Assembly: GCA_946811185.2 (NCBI GenBank)
Contig: OX328096.1
Coordinates: 48,870,252-48,934,251, forward strand
DNA length: 64,000 nucleotides
Reading direction: 5' to 3'
From: Hippopus hippopus
Lineage: Eukaryota; Mollusca; Bivalvia; Cardiida; Cardiidae
How positions within the stretch are numbered: the stretch's first letter is position 1; each line of letters opens with the position of its first letter. Under the pieces are notes generated by a model, which did not search any database, was not told the DNA's origin, and saw only the letters and a program-made list of their open reading frames with translations. The position numbers and the translations under genes were made by a program. Shown one piece after another: positions 33,735 through 44,923 of the stretch.

Positions 33735-33855
33735 AGGAGGCGAAACAACTAGGGGGGAAACAACCAGGGGGGGGGGGGGGGGAACGACCAGTGGGGGCGA
33801 AACGACCAGGTGGGAAACAACCGGGGGGGGATGACGACATCTTGGGGAGGAAATG
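33735..33855 (-). repeat. Minisatellite, inverted CGTTTCGCCCCC type
   Basis: ggaggcgaaacaactagggg, a run of 16 G, gtgggggcgaaacgaccagg and gggatgacgacatcttgggg: the inverse of the 27625-27765 units. A proline-rich minus-strand frame over it (33648-33923) is an artefact. Confidence 0.8.
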
Positions 33856-34126
33856 ATTAATTCAGGGGAAAAAAGGGAAGTGCAATTTTGATTTTTTTTG
33901 CCAGAGTACTCAATTACCAACATTGCTAATCAGTGATCAGATCTTTGATTGAGCACTTGATTACTTGGTTACTCATTCCCATCCCTAATTTAATTAATTT
34001 TATTTTTCTAATTGTATATTGTTCACATTGAAGCATATAAAATGTATGGTATTGTGTTGTATAAAACCCTATGTTTTGAAATCACAGGTATAAAACAGTT
34101 AGTTGATGATGTTTAAACTATTTCAG

Positions 34127-34191
34127 GAAACCACAGCAAAGGAAGTTGTCATGCTGTCTTTGAGGGAATTTGGCATCACAGATCCTAGCAG
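34127..34191 (+). CDS. RAPGEF2: RAPGEF exon l: RA domain
   Basis: 65 bases, phase 0 to 2, residues 606-627. ETTAKEVVMLSLREFGIT aligns with the DTTAKEVVIQAIREF helix of the RA domain, which binds Ras/Rap-GTP. Acceptor actatttcag, donor caggtaaaa. This small exon sits between introns of 9.8 kb and 0.6 kb. Confidence 0.96.
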
Positions 34192-34227
34192 GTAAAAGTG
34201 CAATAGTAAATAATTGGTCACTGAGTC

Positions 34228-34465
34228 ACAAAGCCTGTCACCAAATAATCTGGTCTTTTTACAACTTGGAGGAAAAAAGCTTTTGAAAAATTGTGAAAAA
34301 GGTAGAAAGACATGGTAACCAGAGGAAGACATCCAATAAGGAAAATGTCTTGTTTTTATGAAACATCTTGACACAGTGACAGTCTTGCTGGAATGAAATG
34401 TGTTAAGATATTGAGGTAACCAGTGTTTTCTTCTTTTCCCACAATGTTATCAACCTATTTTAGGA
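34228..34465 (+). mobile_element. TTAA-MITE split by about 90 bases
   Basis: Left half to 34322 (gcttttgaaaaattgtgaaa, catggtaaccag), right half from 34411 (ggtaaccagtgttttcttct, tttcccacaatgttatcaac). ggtaaccag is present on both sides of the insert. Confidence 0.65.
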
Positions 34466-34771
34466 CATTTCATGGGCAAGAGCAGCAGCAGTTTCTTATG
34501 CAATGAATTGCTTGCTTCTGTTCACATAATATTTTCATATATATAAACCACAGAGAATGTCCTTTGGAAAGGGTGGGGGTTGGTAAATGTATTTGCAAAG
34601 TGATTGTTTTGTATCCAGAGAACAAAAGGCACTTTTGTTATCATATGTTTTTTGTGCATATTGAATGAGACAGTTTTTAAATATGATCATTATACAAATG
34701 TAAGAAGTATTTATGCTTCTCCATAAATACTTTAAGCAAAGAAAATGGATTTAATTTTATTTTTATTTTAG

Positions 34772-34879
34772 TAATTATTCACTGTGTGAAGTGACAGTAG
34801 AGTCAGAGGGTTTTATCAAACAGAAGCGGCTTCCAGATTCCTTGCAGAATTTACCAGAGAGATTAACTTTAAACGGAAG
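34772..34879 (+). CDS. RAPGEF2: RAPGEF exon m: RA domain end
   Basis: 108 bases, phase 2 to 2, residues 627-663. It reads [19 protein letters not shown] then [16 protein letters not shown], matching [23 protein letters not shown] of vertebrates. The split Arg codon joins exon n (RYYLKNN) across a 10.9-kb intron. A poly-A run follows the donor region at 34895. Confidence 0.97.
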
Positions 34880-35604
34880 GTATTGATGCGGTGAAAAAAA
34901 AAAAAAAAACCACCAGGGCTGTGAGCAAGTACATATATATGGCTTTGTATATTTTATGGCTAGAAAAATTGCTGGAAAAATGCCCTGAGAAGGAAAATGT
35001 CAGTGACAAACATTTAAACTCAGAATCTGCTTCTCTAGAACTCTTGATTCTTAGTTTCAAGTCTTGTAGTAAGATTCCCATTCAACTGATACTTCAAGTT
35101 ATTTTATTTGATTGGTAGAATAATAATGGTCCTGGCTACCTTTGTTAACAAGTTTTACCTGAAGTGCTCAGAAACTGACAAAAAAAAAAGAGGATAAATT
35201 GAAAGGTCAAGTATATTTTGGCTGCCTTTAAAACAAAAGTAACCAAAAGAAGCAAGATGATGATAAATAAACAGAGCCATTTATTTAAAACTATTCCTAG
35301 CCCTGGTGTTGTGTGGATGTGATTTTCTGGTTGTGGTGTAAATTTTGCTTTTGTTGGTCATGGTATTATTTTGCTGTGAAACATCTATACTCACTGACAA
35401 TCTTGCTTATGTGAAGGTTTAAATATTTTGGAATTGAAATGAATGAAATTGTCAAAGGGTTAATTGTCTGACACACTTTTTTGGCAATTATTAGTAATCT
35501 TTTTCCTAAAAAATACATTTATCATAAAGCAATTTTAATACAATGAAATTAGTCAGTCATTCTGGAAATTACTATCCATTTCATTCATTAATCACTCCTT
35601 GGGT
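34880..35604. other. Intron, nothing recognised
   Basis: Starts with a poly-A run. A 75-codon frame at 34891-35118 has no known domain. Confidence 0.5.
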
Positions 35605-35780
35605 GTTTACTCAATGACAAAATTAAAGACTTGTCCAAATTGCAACTACTAGCAGACCAAAAATTCAGTGTTGGTTAAATGATGAGAATTGTCTTTGAAG
35701 GGGCAGAAAAAATTGTAGGAAAAGGAGCTTTTTCTCCTTTTCTGATAATGTTTTCTAATGCCTTCTATTCAAGGATTATT
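35605..35780 (-). mobile_element. TTAA-MITE left part, interrupted
   Basis: Has ttaaagacttgtccaaattg, ggggcagaaaaaattgtagg, a shortened palindrome (aaaggagctttttctccttt) and ccttctattcaaggattatt, where it is cut by the 35781-36055 element. It continues at 36056-36087. Confidence 0.82.
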
Positions 35781-36055
35781 ATCCCCCGCCGAAGGCGGAG
35801 GGATATAGTTTTAGTGTTGTCCATCCGTCTCTGTCCGTCTGAGTGTTTGTCTGGGACAATATCTCTAATACCATTGGATAGAATTCCATGAAACTTGATA
35901 CATGTGTACAATAACCTATTCTGCTGATATCGTTTTTTTTCTTTTTTTGATTCGATGCAAAATGGCGGACTAGGATTGATCTTGAGTTACGCGGCGGCGT
36001 AAATTTTTGAAAAGGTCTTTTTCGGCAGGGGATATCATTTCAACAAAATTGCTTG
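35781..36055 (+). mobile_element. Helentron-like element, 275 bp, nested in MITE
   Basis: Begins atcccccgccgaaggcggag then ggatat (hairpin), followed by ccatccgtctctgtccgtct. Near the end cggcaggggatat inverts the start. It closes with atttcaacaaaat then tgcttg: a weak hairpin plus CTTG. It lies between TT on both sides within a MITE whose two halves resume exactly. Confidence 0.75.
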
Positions 36056-36087
36056 TTAAAACAGGATTGTGAGGAAAAGGGTTTATG
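36056..36087 (-). mobile_element. TTAA-MITE right end after interruption
   Basis: ttaaaacaggattgtgagga then aaagggttt is the terminal part of the copy begun at 35605. Confidence 0.78.
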
Positions 36088-38553
36088 TCTTTGATTGTCA
36101 GTGATGTTTCGGATTTGTGCTTTGCTAATTGTTTTGTACAATAGACATACTAGGGGTAGGCTGTACCCAGCTAGAATAGTTTGTGGTATCTAGTAAAAGT
36201 TGTGGCAATCCATTTAATTTATGGACTCTGGAATTAATTTTTCAGACAATGCCTGGTTAAATATTATCATAAAAAGTAGATAATCAACACAATCAAAGTG
36301 TGAATGTTGGAGGAAAATCGTGGCAAAAGGATCTGCATGTACTGCAAATTAAGCTCAATTTTTCTTTTTGATAAAATGGTTTCAAAAGCAGTCTGTAGCA
36401 ACTGTAAAGAGTTGTAAGCAGGAGGTGATGTACTAATGTGTTGCCCAGCATTAGCAGTTGGTGCTATCAGAACTAAACATTTAAATAGAGCATAATCAAC
36501 TTATTAATGGTATTCATTAAAATTCACAGTATAAGACAAAATCCTAACATTTTAAATTTAAAAACAAATGCTAAAAAGAATCTGTAAAAAAGGACAAGAT
36601 GACATTATGTTAGAGATAGCTTTGGATGCTACTATATAAGTGGAAATTTTTGCGACGTGCAAATTTTTGAGATTTTGCAAATTTGAAAAATTTGCATACT
36701 TTTCTGTTCATATATTTTACCACAAGTATTCCAACAAATACTGATTGTCTTGAAACATTTTCGTACTAAAAATGCCCTTAATTGGTAATCCGCAAAGTTT
36801 TCGACACACATATATATCCATGTATACAGTATTATACCTGGATTACAAATAAAGTTTTTCATAGAAACAATTTTAGTACTAAACAAGACTACTTCACATG
36901 CAATTAGATTATCTTTCAAAGCTAATGAAGCAACTGCCCAATTGTATACATTTTTCACCGTATTTTTAAAGTTCACCTGCAAATGCACTGGTCTGTTTTA
37001 TGCAGGTATTAGACAGACAAGAGGACATTTAAGCTACATCATGCAATAGCTAGAAATTTGGATTTCATGCATAGAATAGAGTTTCCTCATTTATTTCTAA
37101 CTAGCTAACACCTTACCTATTTTACATTTGGTAGTATTTTTTCTTAATCCTTAGCTAGTTGTAGAGTTGAGATGCTGTTACTATTTATAGCCTATGGGTT
37201 TGGTACAATTAGAGTTGTTTTTGCACACTGGTAGTCAGGCCTTGATGTTGACCAATGTTTGAGATAAGTTTAATTTTTTTAGAAGCAGTAATTACCTTAA
37301 AGCTTTTTTTGTACTTGGATGCATTTTAGTATATTTTTGTTTGGCATCTGATTGGTTGAACTTCTCTTTATTTTTCTTGAATCTAGTTTTTGCTTACTAT
37401 ATTTTGGTAATTTCCATTTGGATTGGCCTATAACGATGTAAAGTTTTGTCATCATTAAACATTAATCTCTCTGATGAAGAAATGCACTGATTAACTATCA
37501 GAAAATCACAAACATATCTTTATATATTGAACCATGTAAGGCCTGTTTGTCTCATGTGAGATTCACATGTTAAGAACTGTAGGCTTTTATGAAGCCATAT
37601 AACTGGAATTTAATTTATTTTGGATGTTATTGAGCAATCTTGCGGACCTTTATGTCAGAGTGCAAGCCAAAACCAGAAAAAAAAGGAGAAGAAAAAAATC
37701 CAGAAGAGGGGAAAACAGGCCTTGAAAAAACTTCCAAAGGTGGTGCAGTTTGTACATAGTAGTAAGGCATCTTATCAGATTCTTAAATTATTTTTCCAAA
37801 TTTACATACTGGTTGGAAAAGAAAATTGACCCCCTTTATCACTTATAACTTCTAATATGATTGTGGAACAGGTAGGAATAATCATACATGTGTCATAGTA
37901 TAAAAGTCTGAGGTAAAAGAATAGATAATATTCAAAGATAATATTTCCCATGCTTCACTTAAGTGAGTCCTGTTAGTCAAATTGGCCAAAATATTGAATG
38001 TTGTTTTGCTAATTAAACCTTTTACCCAAAATGCAATCTTTGGACTACCCCTTTTGAAGGTTGGATTGGGAAAACCCCCATCACATGGAAAAGGTTTGTT
38101 GATAGACTAGCAATGAGTGATGTTATTTTTGTCAAGGAAATCGATATTTTCAAGGTTTACCAACTTAAAGCTTCATGTTTTGTGTGGTGATTTGTTCTTC
38201 TGGGGTTTGGCGTGTGTGGTGATGAAATCCTAATTATCTGCAGTAATTTAGTAGAAACTTTTTTTCCTACTGCTAGATTATCAAAATATTATATAGCTGA
38301 GAAAAAGTGTACAATTATTTGCTAGATGTATCATAACAGCAACTAATTTGCAATGCAAAGGATTAGAATTTAACAGTAATTATAAATGGTATACAGGTAA
38401 AAAAAGATCTTTATTTGTGTCATTACTCATCCCTAAAGTGCTTTCTGCAAACTTCAGATGCTATCATAGTGTAGGTCAAGATAAGACTGTATGAGAGGTT
38501 CAGACTGCTCTTGGAACTACACTATGTTGGAATATTGTGCAAAAAATCTTCAT
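36088..38553. other. Intron, 2.5 kb, nothing recognised
   Basis: AT-rich with no exon or known repeat. A weak member of the GATC-palindrome family lies near its end (38470-38522). Confidence 0.45.
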
Positions 38554-38784
38554 TTAACACTTTACCAAACAGCAAAATCCAGACTGCACCAAATTAAAGG
38601 CATTTGCTGAAGACAAATGCAGTTTTGCTTAAATGATGACTGTTGGCTGTTGTTGATAGGTTAGAAAACATTGTGGCAAAAGGAGAAAATGGTGGTTACT
38701 AGCATCTTCTACTTTTTTCACTGTTTTCAAAAAGCCATCTTTCTCTGGGTTGTAAAAAGTCGGGATTGTGTGGTAAAAGGTAAA
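38554..38784 (-). mobile_element. TTAA-MITE copy
   Basis: Begins ttaacactttaccaaacagc, ends tgtggtaaaaggtaa. The palindrome's left arm is good (acattgtggcaaaaggagaa), the right worn. Confidence 0.9.
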
Positions 38785-39560
38785 ACAGTTGTGTCTGGTT
38801 TTTGTAACTGGATATCTCTATTTCATCCATGTAGCACTCTGAGGTAAAAGATGGAAAATCCAAAAAAAATTTAAAACACTCTGAAATTTTTCTCAAAATG
38901 AAGTGACAAAAATTCAGTAGATAAGAAAAAAAGTAGGAGATAAGAAAAAAAGTAGGCTAGAAATTTTTACGTTTATTCACCCTTATACTCTATAGAATCT
39001 TCTAAAATTGTATGCAAATCCATTGAAGGTCTTGTGATAGACCCTTTATTTGTGATAAGCCTTCATTTTGGGGGAAAATAATCTTGTTATGTTTTAAGTA
39101 TAAAGCATTGAATAAATAATTACATACAAACGTGTTAGACATAATTGATTTTCTAGAGCAAATAGCATAATGCCATGTTTTTTTTTTTTAAACAACGAAA
39201 ATAACTTGATATTTCACAGGGACCTAATTTGTACTGTTTCAAGGTAAAAAGTATTATACATCTCTTCAAAGTAACCAATCTGATGTCAACTGTTGAATGA
39301 CCTATGAACTTTGGCCTGAGCCATGGATAGATCACACTCGTGATTGGAAACACATTAAAAATCTTGTTACTGAAGTCAACAATAGCATCATGCCTGTTAT
39401 CTATTATGATAGATTTTGTTTCACTTAATCAAGCTAGGTATTTTTTATGCTTTTGAAAAATATATTTAGAATGTTTCCTGATATTGGACATTTACAAAGT
39501 AGACTGTCTGTGCTTGAAGGTTATGTTGCAAAGATGTGGGAGGACATAGATTTGCAATGC
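38785..39560. other. Intron, nothing recognised
   Basis: Contains two copies in a row of gataagaaaaaaagtagg (38918-38955). Otherwise nothing. Confidence 0.5.
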
Positions 39561-39788
39561 TTGAACTCTTTACCACAACACAAAAGTTTAGACTAGTTAT
39601 TATCAGCAGCATTTGCAGACAAGTCAGATGGGGTTGATATGATGGGCTTTGTGTTTTAAAGGATAGAAAACATTGTGGGAATAGAAGAAAATGTTGGTTT
39701 GCCAGAATGTTCTCCTGTTTTCACAATGCTTTCAGAAGCTATTTATTTTGAGGGTCTTTAAAAGTATTGTTTGTTTGATTCAAGAATA
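39561..39788 (-). mobile_element. TTAA-MITE copy, degraded
   Basis: ttgaactctttaccacaaca, then gaaaacattgtgggaataga, and gccagaatgttctcctgttt. The right terminus is lost. Confidence 0.85.
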
Positions 39789-41047
39789 AATGTTTTGCAC
39801 TATAGAACAATTTCATTGAAAGAAAAGAAAAAAATAGACACAGACAGAGTGAAATTTGGGATAGTTCCTTATGTTGAGTTGTGATTGAAAATGGTGGTTG
39901 TAAAGCAAAAGGGAACTTTTTAAGTGAAGCATATGTTATGCTGCTACTTTAACAACAGGTTGGGCATCCAGATGCCAATCACAAGCCCATTTTTTTTGTC
40001 TGGATGATTTAGATCAAGATCAGACTGCATAGAATATGCAGTGTGTCTTGAATCTACAGCGTCTACTATTATGTATGATAAACTGACAAATACATCCTTG
40101 ACAATGCAAGATCTGGGCCTTCATGGAAGATGGAACATTTCTTTTTCAAGTATTCTAGGGTCACTGTTAACAGGGTGTTGCCAGATAACATGGCACTTGG
40201 AATTATAGCAGATGGGCTATGCTAGTTCTTGTTGACTTCAGTCAAGGTTTATATGAAACATCAAATAAACTTGACTTCTGTTGTATACTGGTTGGTAGCA
40301 TGAATTGGTAAAGTAATGTTCTCTATACTACTGTTTCCATTATGCCTGATGTACATGAATACATGATAGGTATACTACAAGCACTGAGGCACAGAATGGT
40401 GTACTTTGAACAAACCAAGTGTCTAAAGTACATCCATGGCTCTGTCTTTTTGGATTATATCTGCCTGTTTTTATGTACCGTATACATGTTACATGTCACA
40501 CACAACCCCTGATTTGTGAAGTGATTGCACAATTACCCTACGTGATTATTCCTGAAATTCCAAAATTTCAAGCATGACAAATTGAGAAACTGAATTGAAA
40601 AAAAAAAAAGGGCCTGATTAGCATGTGTTCTCTATACATATACACATCCTTTTGCTTGTCTGTCTCTCCCTCTGTCTGTATATATCTATCTAGTATATAG
40701 CTGTATACCATTCTTAGATAACATAGTATCTGTCAAAATATCTGTTCACTCCCTGAATTTTTTATTGGAGACTGCTTTTAGCTAATAATTAGAAAAGTTA
40801 CTTTCTTTCTCGTAGAGATTCGTATCATCTGTGTTGTTAATATTTTAAAACATTTAAATAATGATAATTTAATGCAAGACTTGAAAATATTTTGACTAAA
40901 AGGAAAAATGCTTGTACATGTAATAAACATATACATTTTTTTTTTTTAATTGGAGCCATCAAATGCCAAGTATGTGAAACTGATACTCATGTAATGCAAT
41001 TTAACCTCTCTTCAAAAGGATACCACGTTTTTACATTCCTTTTTGTT
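39789..41047. other. Intron, mostly nothing recognised
   Basis: Only a GATC-palindrome copy (40011-40060) and short T and TCTG runs (40670-40690) stand out. Confidence 0.5.
40011..40060. repeat. GATC-palindrome repeat, copy 2
   Basis: agatcaagatcagactgcat, then agaatatgcagtgtgtcttg: hairpin with stem GACTGCAT/ATGCAGTG. Confidence 0.65.
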
Positions 41048-41150
41048 TTTGAAAACATTTTGGGAAAAAATACTGATAACTAGCCTTAAACATTTGTCAT
41101 CTGCAAACTTTTCAATATGGACAAGCCTGAAAAACTATCATCTGGGTTAG
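41048..41150 (+). mobile_element. TTAA-MITE fragment
   Basis: gaaaacattttgggaaaaaa and tgtcatctgcaaacttttca, then atggacaagcctgaaaaact. The palindrome's right arm is deleted. Confidence 0.62.
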
Positions 41151-41197
41151 AATGAAATGAAATCCTGAATATCCCATAAAATGGCAAACAGAGTGGA

Positions 41198-41250
41198 TCT
41201 GTGATCGGACTGCATGATCTCAGCAGGTTAGTCTTGATCTACTGTGCAAA
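41198..41250. repeat. GATC-palindrome repeat, copy 3
   Basis: gtgatcggactgcatgatct, then cagcaggttagtcttgatct. Confidence 0.55.
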
Positions 41251-41449
41251 AAGAAACTAGAATTGAGATGAGCACTCTGAAGGTTCTAAACTTCTGTTGA
41301 GCTATGTATCACTTTTTGATGAATAAAATGTGTAAGACCAAACATTAAGCCTGGGATTTCAAAGACTTGGTGAACTGTAAGATTGTAGCACTGTAACCAT
41401 CTTACTCAAAGGATGTTATGGAAAATCATAGTTGCTTTACCTTCTTCTT

Positions 41450-41505
41450 TGATAAAGATCAGACTTTTGACTGTACAGAACATGCAGTCTTATCTTGCGC
41501 ATGAA
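41450..41505. repeat. GATC-palindrome repeat, copy 4
   Basis: aagatcagacttttgactgt, then acagaacatgcagtcttatc. Confidence 0.55.
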
Positions 41506-41916
41506 ACTTTGGGTCCAGTTTTCATTGTACTTTGATATCACATGAGATATTCTATGTAAAACATCCTTGCAGTTGCAGTATTTGGGTTTTTTTTTTTGTT
41601 ACTTTAAATGGGCATTTTATATGTTTGGCTAAGTGAAGACTAACTTCTTTTCCCTTGGAATTTAAAAAGATGATTACAATTTCATGAAAAAAGGAAATAG
41701 AATCAATTTGCTATTGACAGTAATGCAGTGAAAAGTCATTAGAAACTATAGTTTAGATTCAAACATGTAATTACTGTTTTACAATAGTGCTATTTTAGTT
41801 CTACAGTCATTGCTGTCCAATGCATTTAGGTAAGGTTCCTTGAACCACATTTCATTGCTCATCAAAAATCATTTCCATTCAACTCCCTATCCTGTCAGCA
41901 CTTTCATTTGTATTCT

Positions 41917-42075
41917 CTAACCCTTAACCGAAATTTCTGAGTTTAAGGACACCAAGGAAGGAAAGGAGAAAATTTTGGTAACCAGGATTTTTTCACTTTT
42001 CATCAATGTGTTCAAAAGGGGTCTACTGTAGGGTCTTTAAAGCAGCGTTTCACTGGATTTTGTGGTAAGGGTTAA
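41917..42075. mobile_element. TTAA-MITE with two short arms
   Basis: 159 bases. The left (gagtttaaggacaccaagga) and right (ttcaaaaggggtctactgta, gggtctttaaagc) both match the short arm, one inverted, so the element is a whole-length palindrome. Other copies have one short and one long arm. Confidence 0.7.
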
Positions 42076-42508
42076 AGTGACCTAAATATTCCATGGTGTA
42101 TTTTTTGACAGAATATCAAATAGACACAGTGAAGTGAAAATATGTATCAAATGTTCTGTGTAGATTGATCTTGATTTATTTTATCTGCAGAAGTATCAGG
42201 ATTAAAAAAAAAATCAGGACTTTTAGCTGTTCTTTAAAAGCTTCAGGTTGAATACATGTATAAATGACAAATTTAGTTCTTTTAATGAAACCAAATTGAC
42301 TGTACTTGGAATAGTCTCTTGACTTTTGAAAATATCCATTCTGTCACTTATAAACTGCAGATGAATAACAGGAGTTAAATGGATATCTGACCCAATAACA
42401 GAGAAAAGGTTAACTGAACTAGTTTGCAATTGCTTTAAAGATAAGATAAATGCATATCTGACCCTACATCAGGAAAAATGTGAACTTGCCTATAAGCTTG
42501 CAGTTGCT

Positions 42509-42779
42509 TTAACCCTTTACCACATAACAGAATTTTAGACATAGCCAAATTGAAAGCATTTGTAGATAACAAATTGGATGTGGCTCGAATAATAAAACTT
42601 GCCTTTGACAGAAAAGAAAACATTTTGGGAAAAGGAGAAAATGCTAGTTACCAGGAAAACATTTTGTTGAAAAGGAGAAAATGCTGGTTACCAGCATTTT
42701 CTCCTTTTCCCTAAATGTTTTCAAAAGCTTTCTCCTTCAAGGTCATTAAAACTCAGGATTGTGTGGTTAAAAGGGTTAA
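42509..42779 (-). mobile_element. TTAA-MITE with duplicated half palindrome
   Basis: 271 bases. gaaaacattttgggaaaagg, agaaaatgctagttaccag, is directly followed by a second gaaaacattttgttgaaaag, gagaaaatgctggttaccag and then the right arm. Both ends carry TTAA. Confidence 0.9.
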
Positions 42780-43047
42780 AAACCTTGTAAATTGTCGTTC
42801 ACCAGTAAAACATTCAGAGAATGGCAACACCAATCATAAAGCCATTGCACTAACTGTAACAGGCATTCATAACTAAAACTGTTGGTTAGCTGTTAGAGTG
42901 CTAAATAGATATGAATCTTGCACTGTAAAAAGAGGATTTAATGTATATGCAGAAAGTACTGATCTGTTTTAGCCTGTTAGGCTTACATGGGTCAAAACTT
43001 TTTTTGTAAATGTGATGCATGTCCAAATGTCCAAGGACCATTTAATA

Positions 43048-44301
43048 CAGGGTGTCCCGGAAAGTAAGGTAACACTTTCGGACATACATAGTATGGCTTT
43101 TAATTTCAGATGGACAGATAAAAATATAGATACATCTATATAAAATGTGTAATTTTTTTTTTCTGATAATTTCATTTGATATATATTACATCACACTCTT
43201 TTAACCCTTTACCACACGACAAGATTTTAGACCTGTCCAAATTGAAAGCATTTGCTGATGACAGTTTCAGTGAGGCTCATATGAAATGATTTTTCTTTGA
43301 TGGGGAAGAAAACATTGTGGGAAAAGGAGAAAATGCTGGTAACCAGCATTTTCTCCTTTTCCCACAATGTTTTCAAAAGCCTTGTCTTTCAGGGGTGTTA
43401 AAAGTCGTCATTGTGTTGGAAAGGGTTAATCAGATTTCAAATACGAAGTACCTTTTTGACAATTGGAGTCATTTTGGTAATTATTGACGTTATGAATGTG
43501 ATGGTCTTTTATGCTCTTTCCATACCAAACACGCACGATGCCATTGTCAGTCACTTTAGCACACATTCCAGTATCACATTTATATTATAATATATTCACA
43601 TTCTGTTGAAAAACGAACAGTATGATGTGCAATGCCATTTCACAATGTTATTGAGCTATATGTCTTTCACGACATGATTAATTCCAAGTGCTGCCTATCG
43701 CTTTTGAAAACAAGTTTGTTCCTGCGCTTGAAAAAAATTTCCCTACATTGCAAAACATTGTGCAGGATAGTGCTATGGCACACACATCTAGTACTGTGAT
43801 AGACTTTTTATGAGATATGTGGTAGGGTAATATTGAGACGATATCCAGAGGTAAAGATCGAGGAATATGGTGGCCTGGGCACAGTCCGTATCTCAACCCA
43901 TGCCAATTCTTCCTTTGGGGTTATTTGAAGTCAAAGATGTACATTCCCAAACCAGCCAGCACAGGCATATTTTCAAAGAACATTAATTGTAAGATCAAGA
44001 AGATGGATATTGGAACCTGTTCGAAATTGATTGACAATTTCATCATGTGTTTGGCAAGGAAAGACCAGAGAAGGCCATCATATTGATAACGTCATTTTTT
44101 ACTAAAATGACGCCAATGACTAAAATATACTTCTGATTTGAAATCTGTATAAAAATGCATTATGTCATGAAAACTGAATGAAATTATCACAGAAAAAACC
44201 TACACATTTTATATGCATGTCTATGTTTTCATGTCGTTATCTGAAATTAAAAGTCATATGATAAATGCACAAAAGTGTTACCTTACTTTCCGGACACCCT
44301 G
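43048..44301 (+). mobile_element. mariner-type transposon, dead
   Basis: 1254 bases with inverted ends cagggtgtcccggaaagtaa and ttactttccggacaccctg, flanked by TA (43046-43047, 44302-44303). A broken transposase frame on the plus strand (about 43690-44090) includes QDSAMAHTS and, after stops, HSPYLNPCQFFLWGYLK, the family's QDGA..H and SPDL.PCDFFLWGYLK blocks. The catalytic Asp before FF is Gln and the Asp of SPDL is Tyr, so it cannot act. A TTAA-MITE is nested inside. Confidence 0.88.
43201..43429 (-). mobile_element. TTAA-MITE, full length, nested in mariner
   Basis: 229 bases with TTAA at both ends and an intact palindrome (acattgtgggaaaaggag / ctccttttcccacaatgt around AAAATGCTGGTAACCAGCATTTT). 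It must be younger than the mariner insertion. Confidence 0.95.
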
Positions 44302-44510
44302 TACCTCATTATCCAGTCAGTTGTAAGACAGAGTTGTTTTCATGGATCCATAAATATGTGACGATTTGTTATAATGCATCTCTGAGGGGCATTAAATCCT
44401 CTTTTCCTACAGCACAGCTAATGTTATGATCATTTTCAGTCAATAGCAGACAAAAATATTGCCAATTCTTAATTCGTAGCCAGCTGATCTCATACCATAA
44501 TGGATGGTGT

Positions 44511-44582
44511 GGATCCAAGACTGGACTGCATGTTCTCTCCAGTCTCATTTTGATCTACATTGTCTGTAAAAGTATTTCAAGC
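44511..44582. repeat. GATC-palindrome repeat, copy 5
   Basis: ccaagactggactgcatgtt, then ctctccagtctcattttgat and ctacattgtctgtaaaag, closely similar to 20986-21055. Confidence 0.68.
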
Positions 44583-44697
44583 CTCACCTAGCATTCTAAT
44601 AGTTAAACATACCCTGTCATCACTAACACTCTAGCAAAGCTAACATTACTATAATAAATTTTGTAACCTATGTAGCTCACAATTTAAATTGTTTCTG

Positions 44698-44923
44698 TTA
44701 GCCCTGTACCACACAATCCCCATTTTAACAACCCTGAGGAAGACAGCATTGGAAAACATAGTGGGGAAAAGAAAATGCTGGTAACCAGCATTTCCCCTTT
44801 TCCCACAATAAATTTCTTCCCTTCCAAAGATGAAACCCGTGATATGAGTTGCTTCCATTTTGTCATCTGAAAAGGCTTTCGATTAGGACAAGTCTAGATT
44901 TTTGTTGTCTGGTGAAAGGTTAA
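44698..44923 (+). mobile_element. TTAA-MITE copy
   Basis: Left end gttagccctgtaccacacaa, right end ctggtgaaaggttaa. The palindrome is slightly shortened (gtggggaaaagaaaatgctg). Confidence 0.9.

Noticed and set aside
33648..33923. Proline-rich minus-strand frame
   Set aside because: It is a translation of the inverted CGTTTCGCCCCC minisatellite and a G run.
43678..43896. 72-codon minus-strand frame
   Set aside because: It is the shadow of the broken mariner transposase read on the plus strand.
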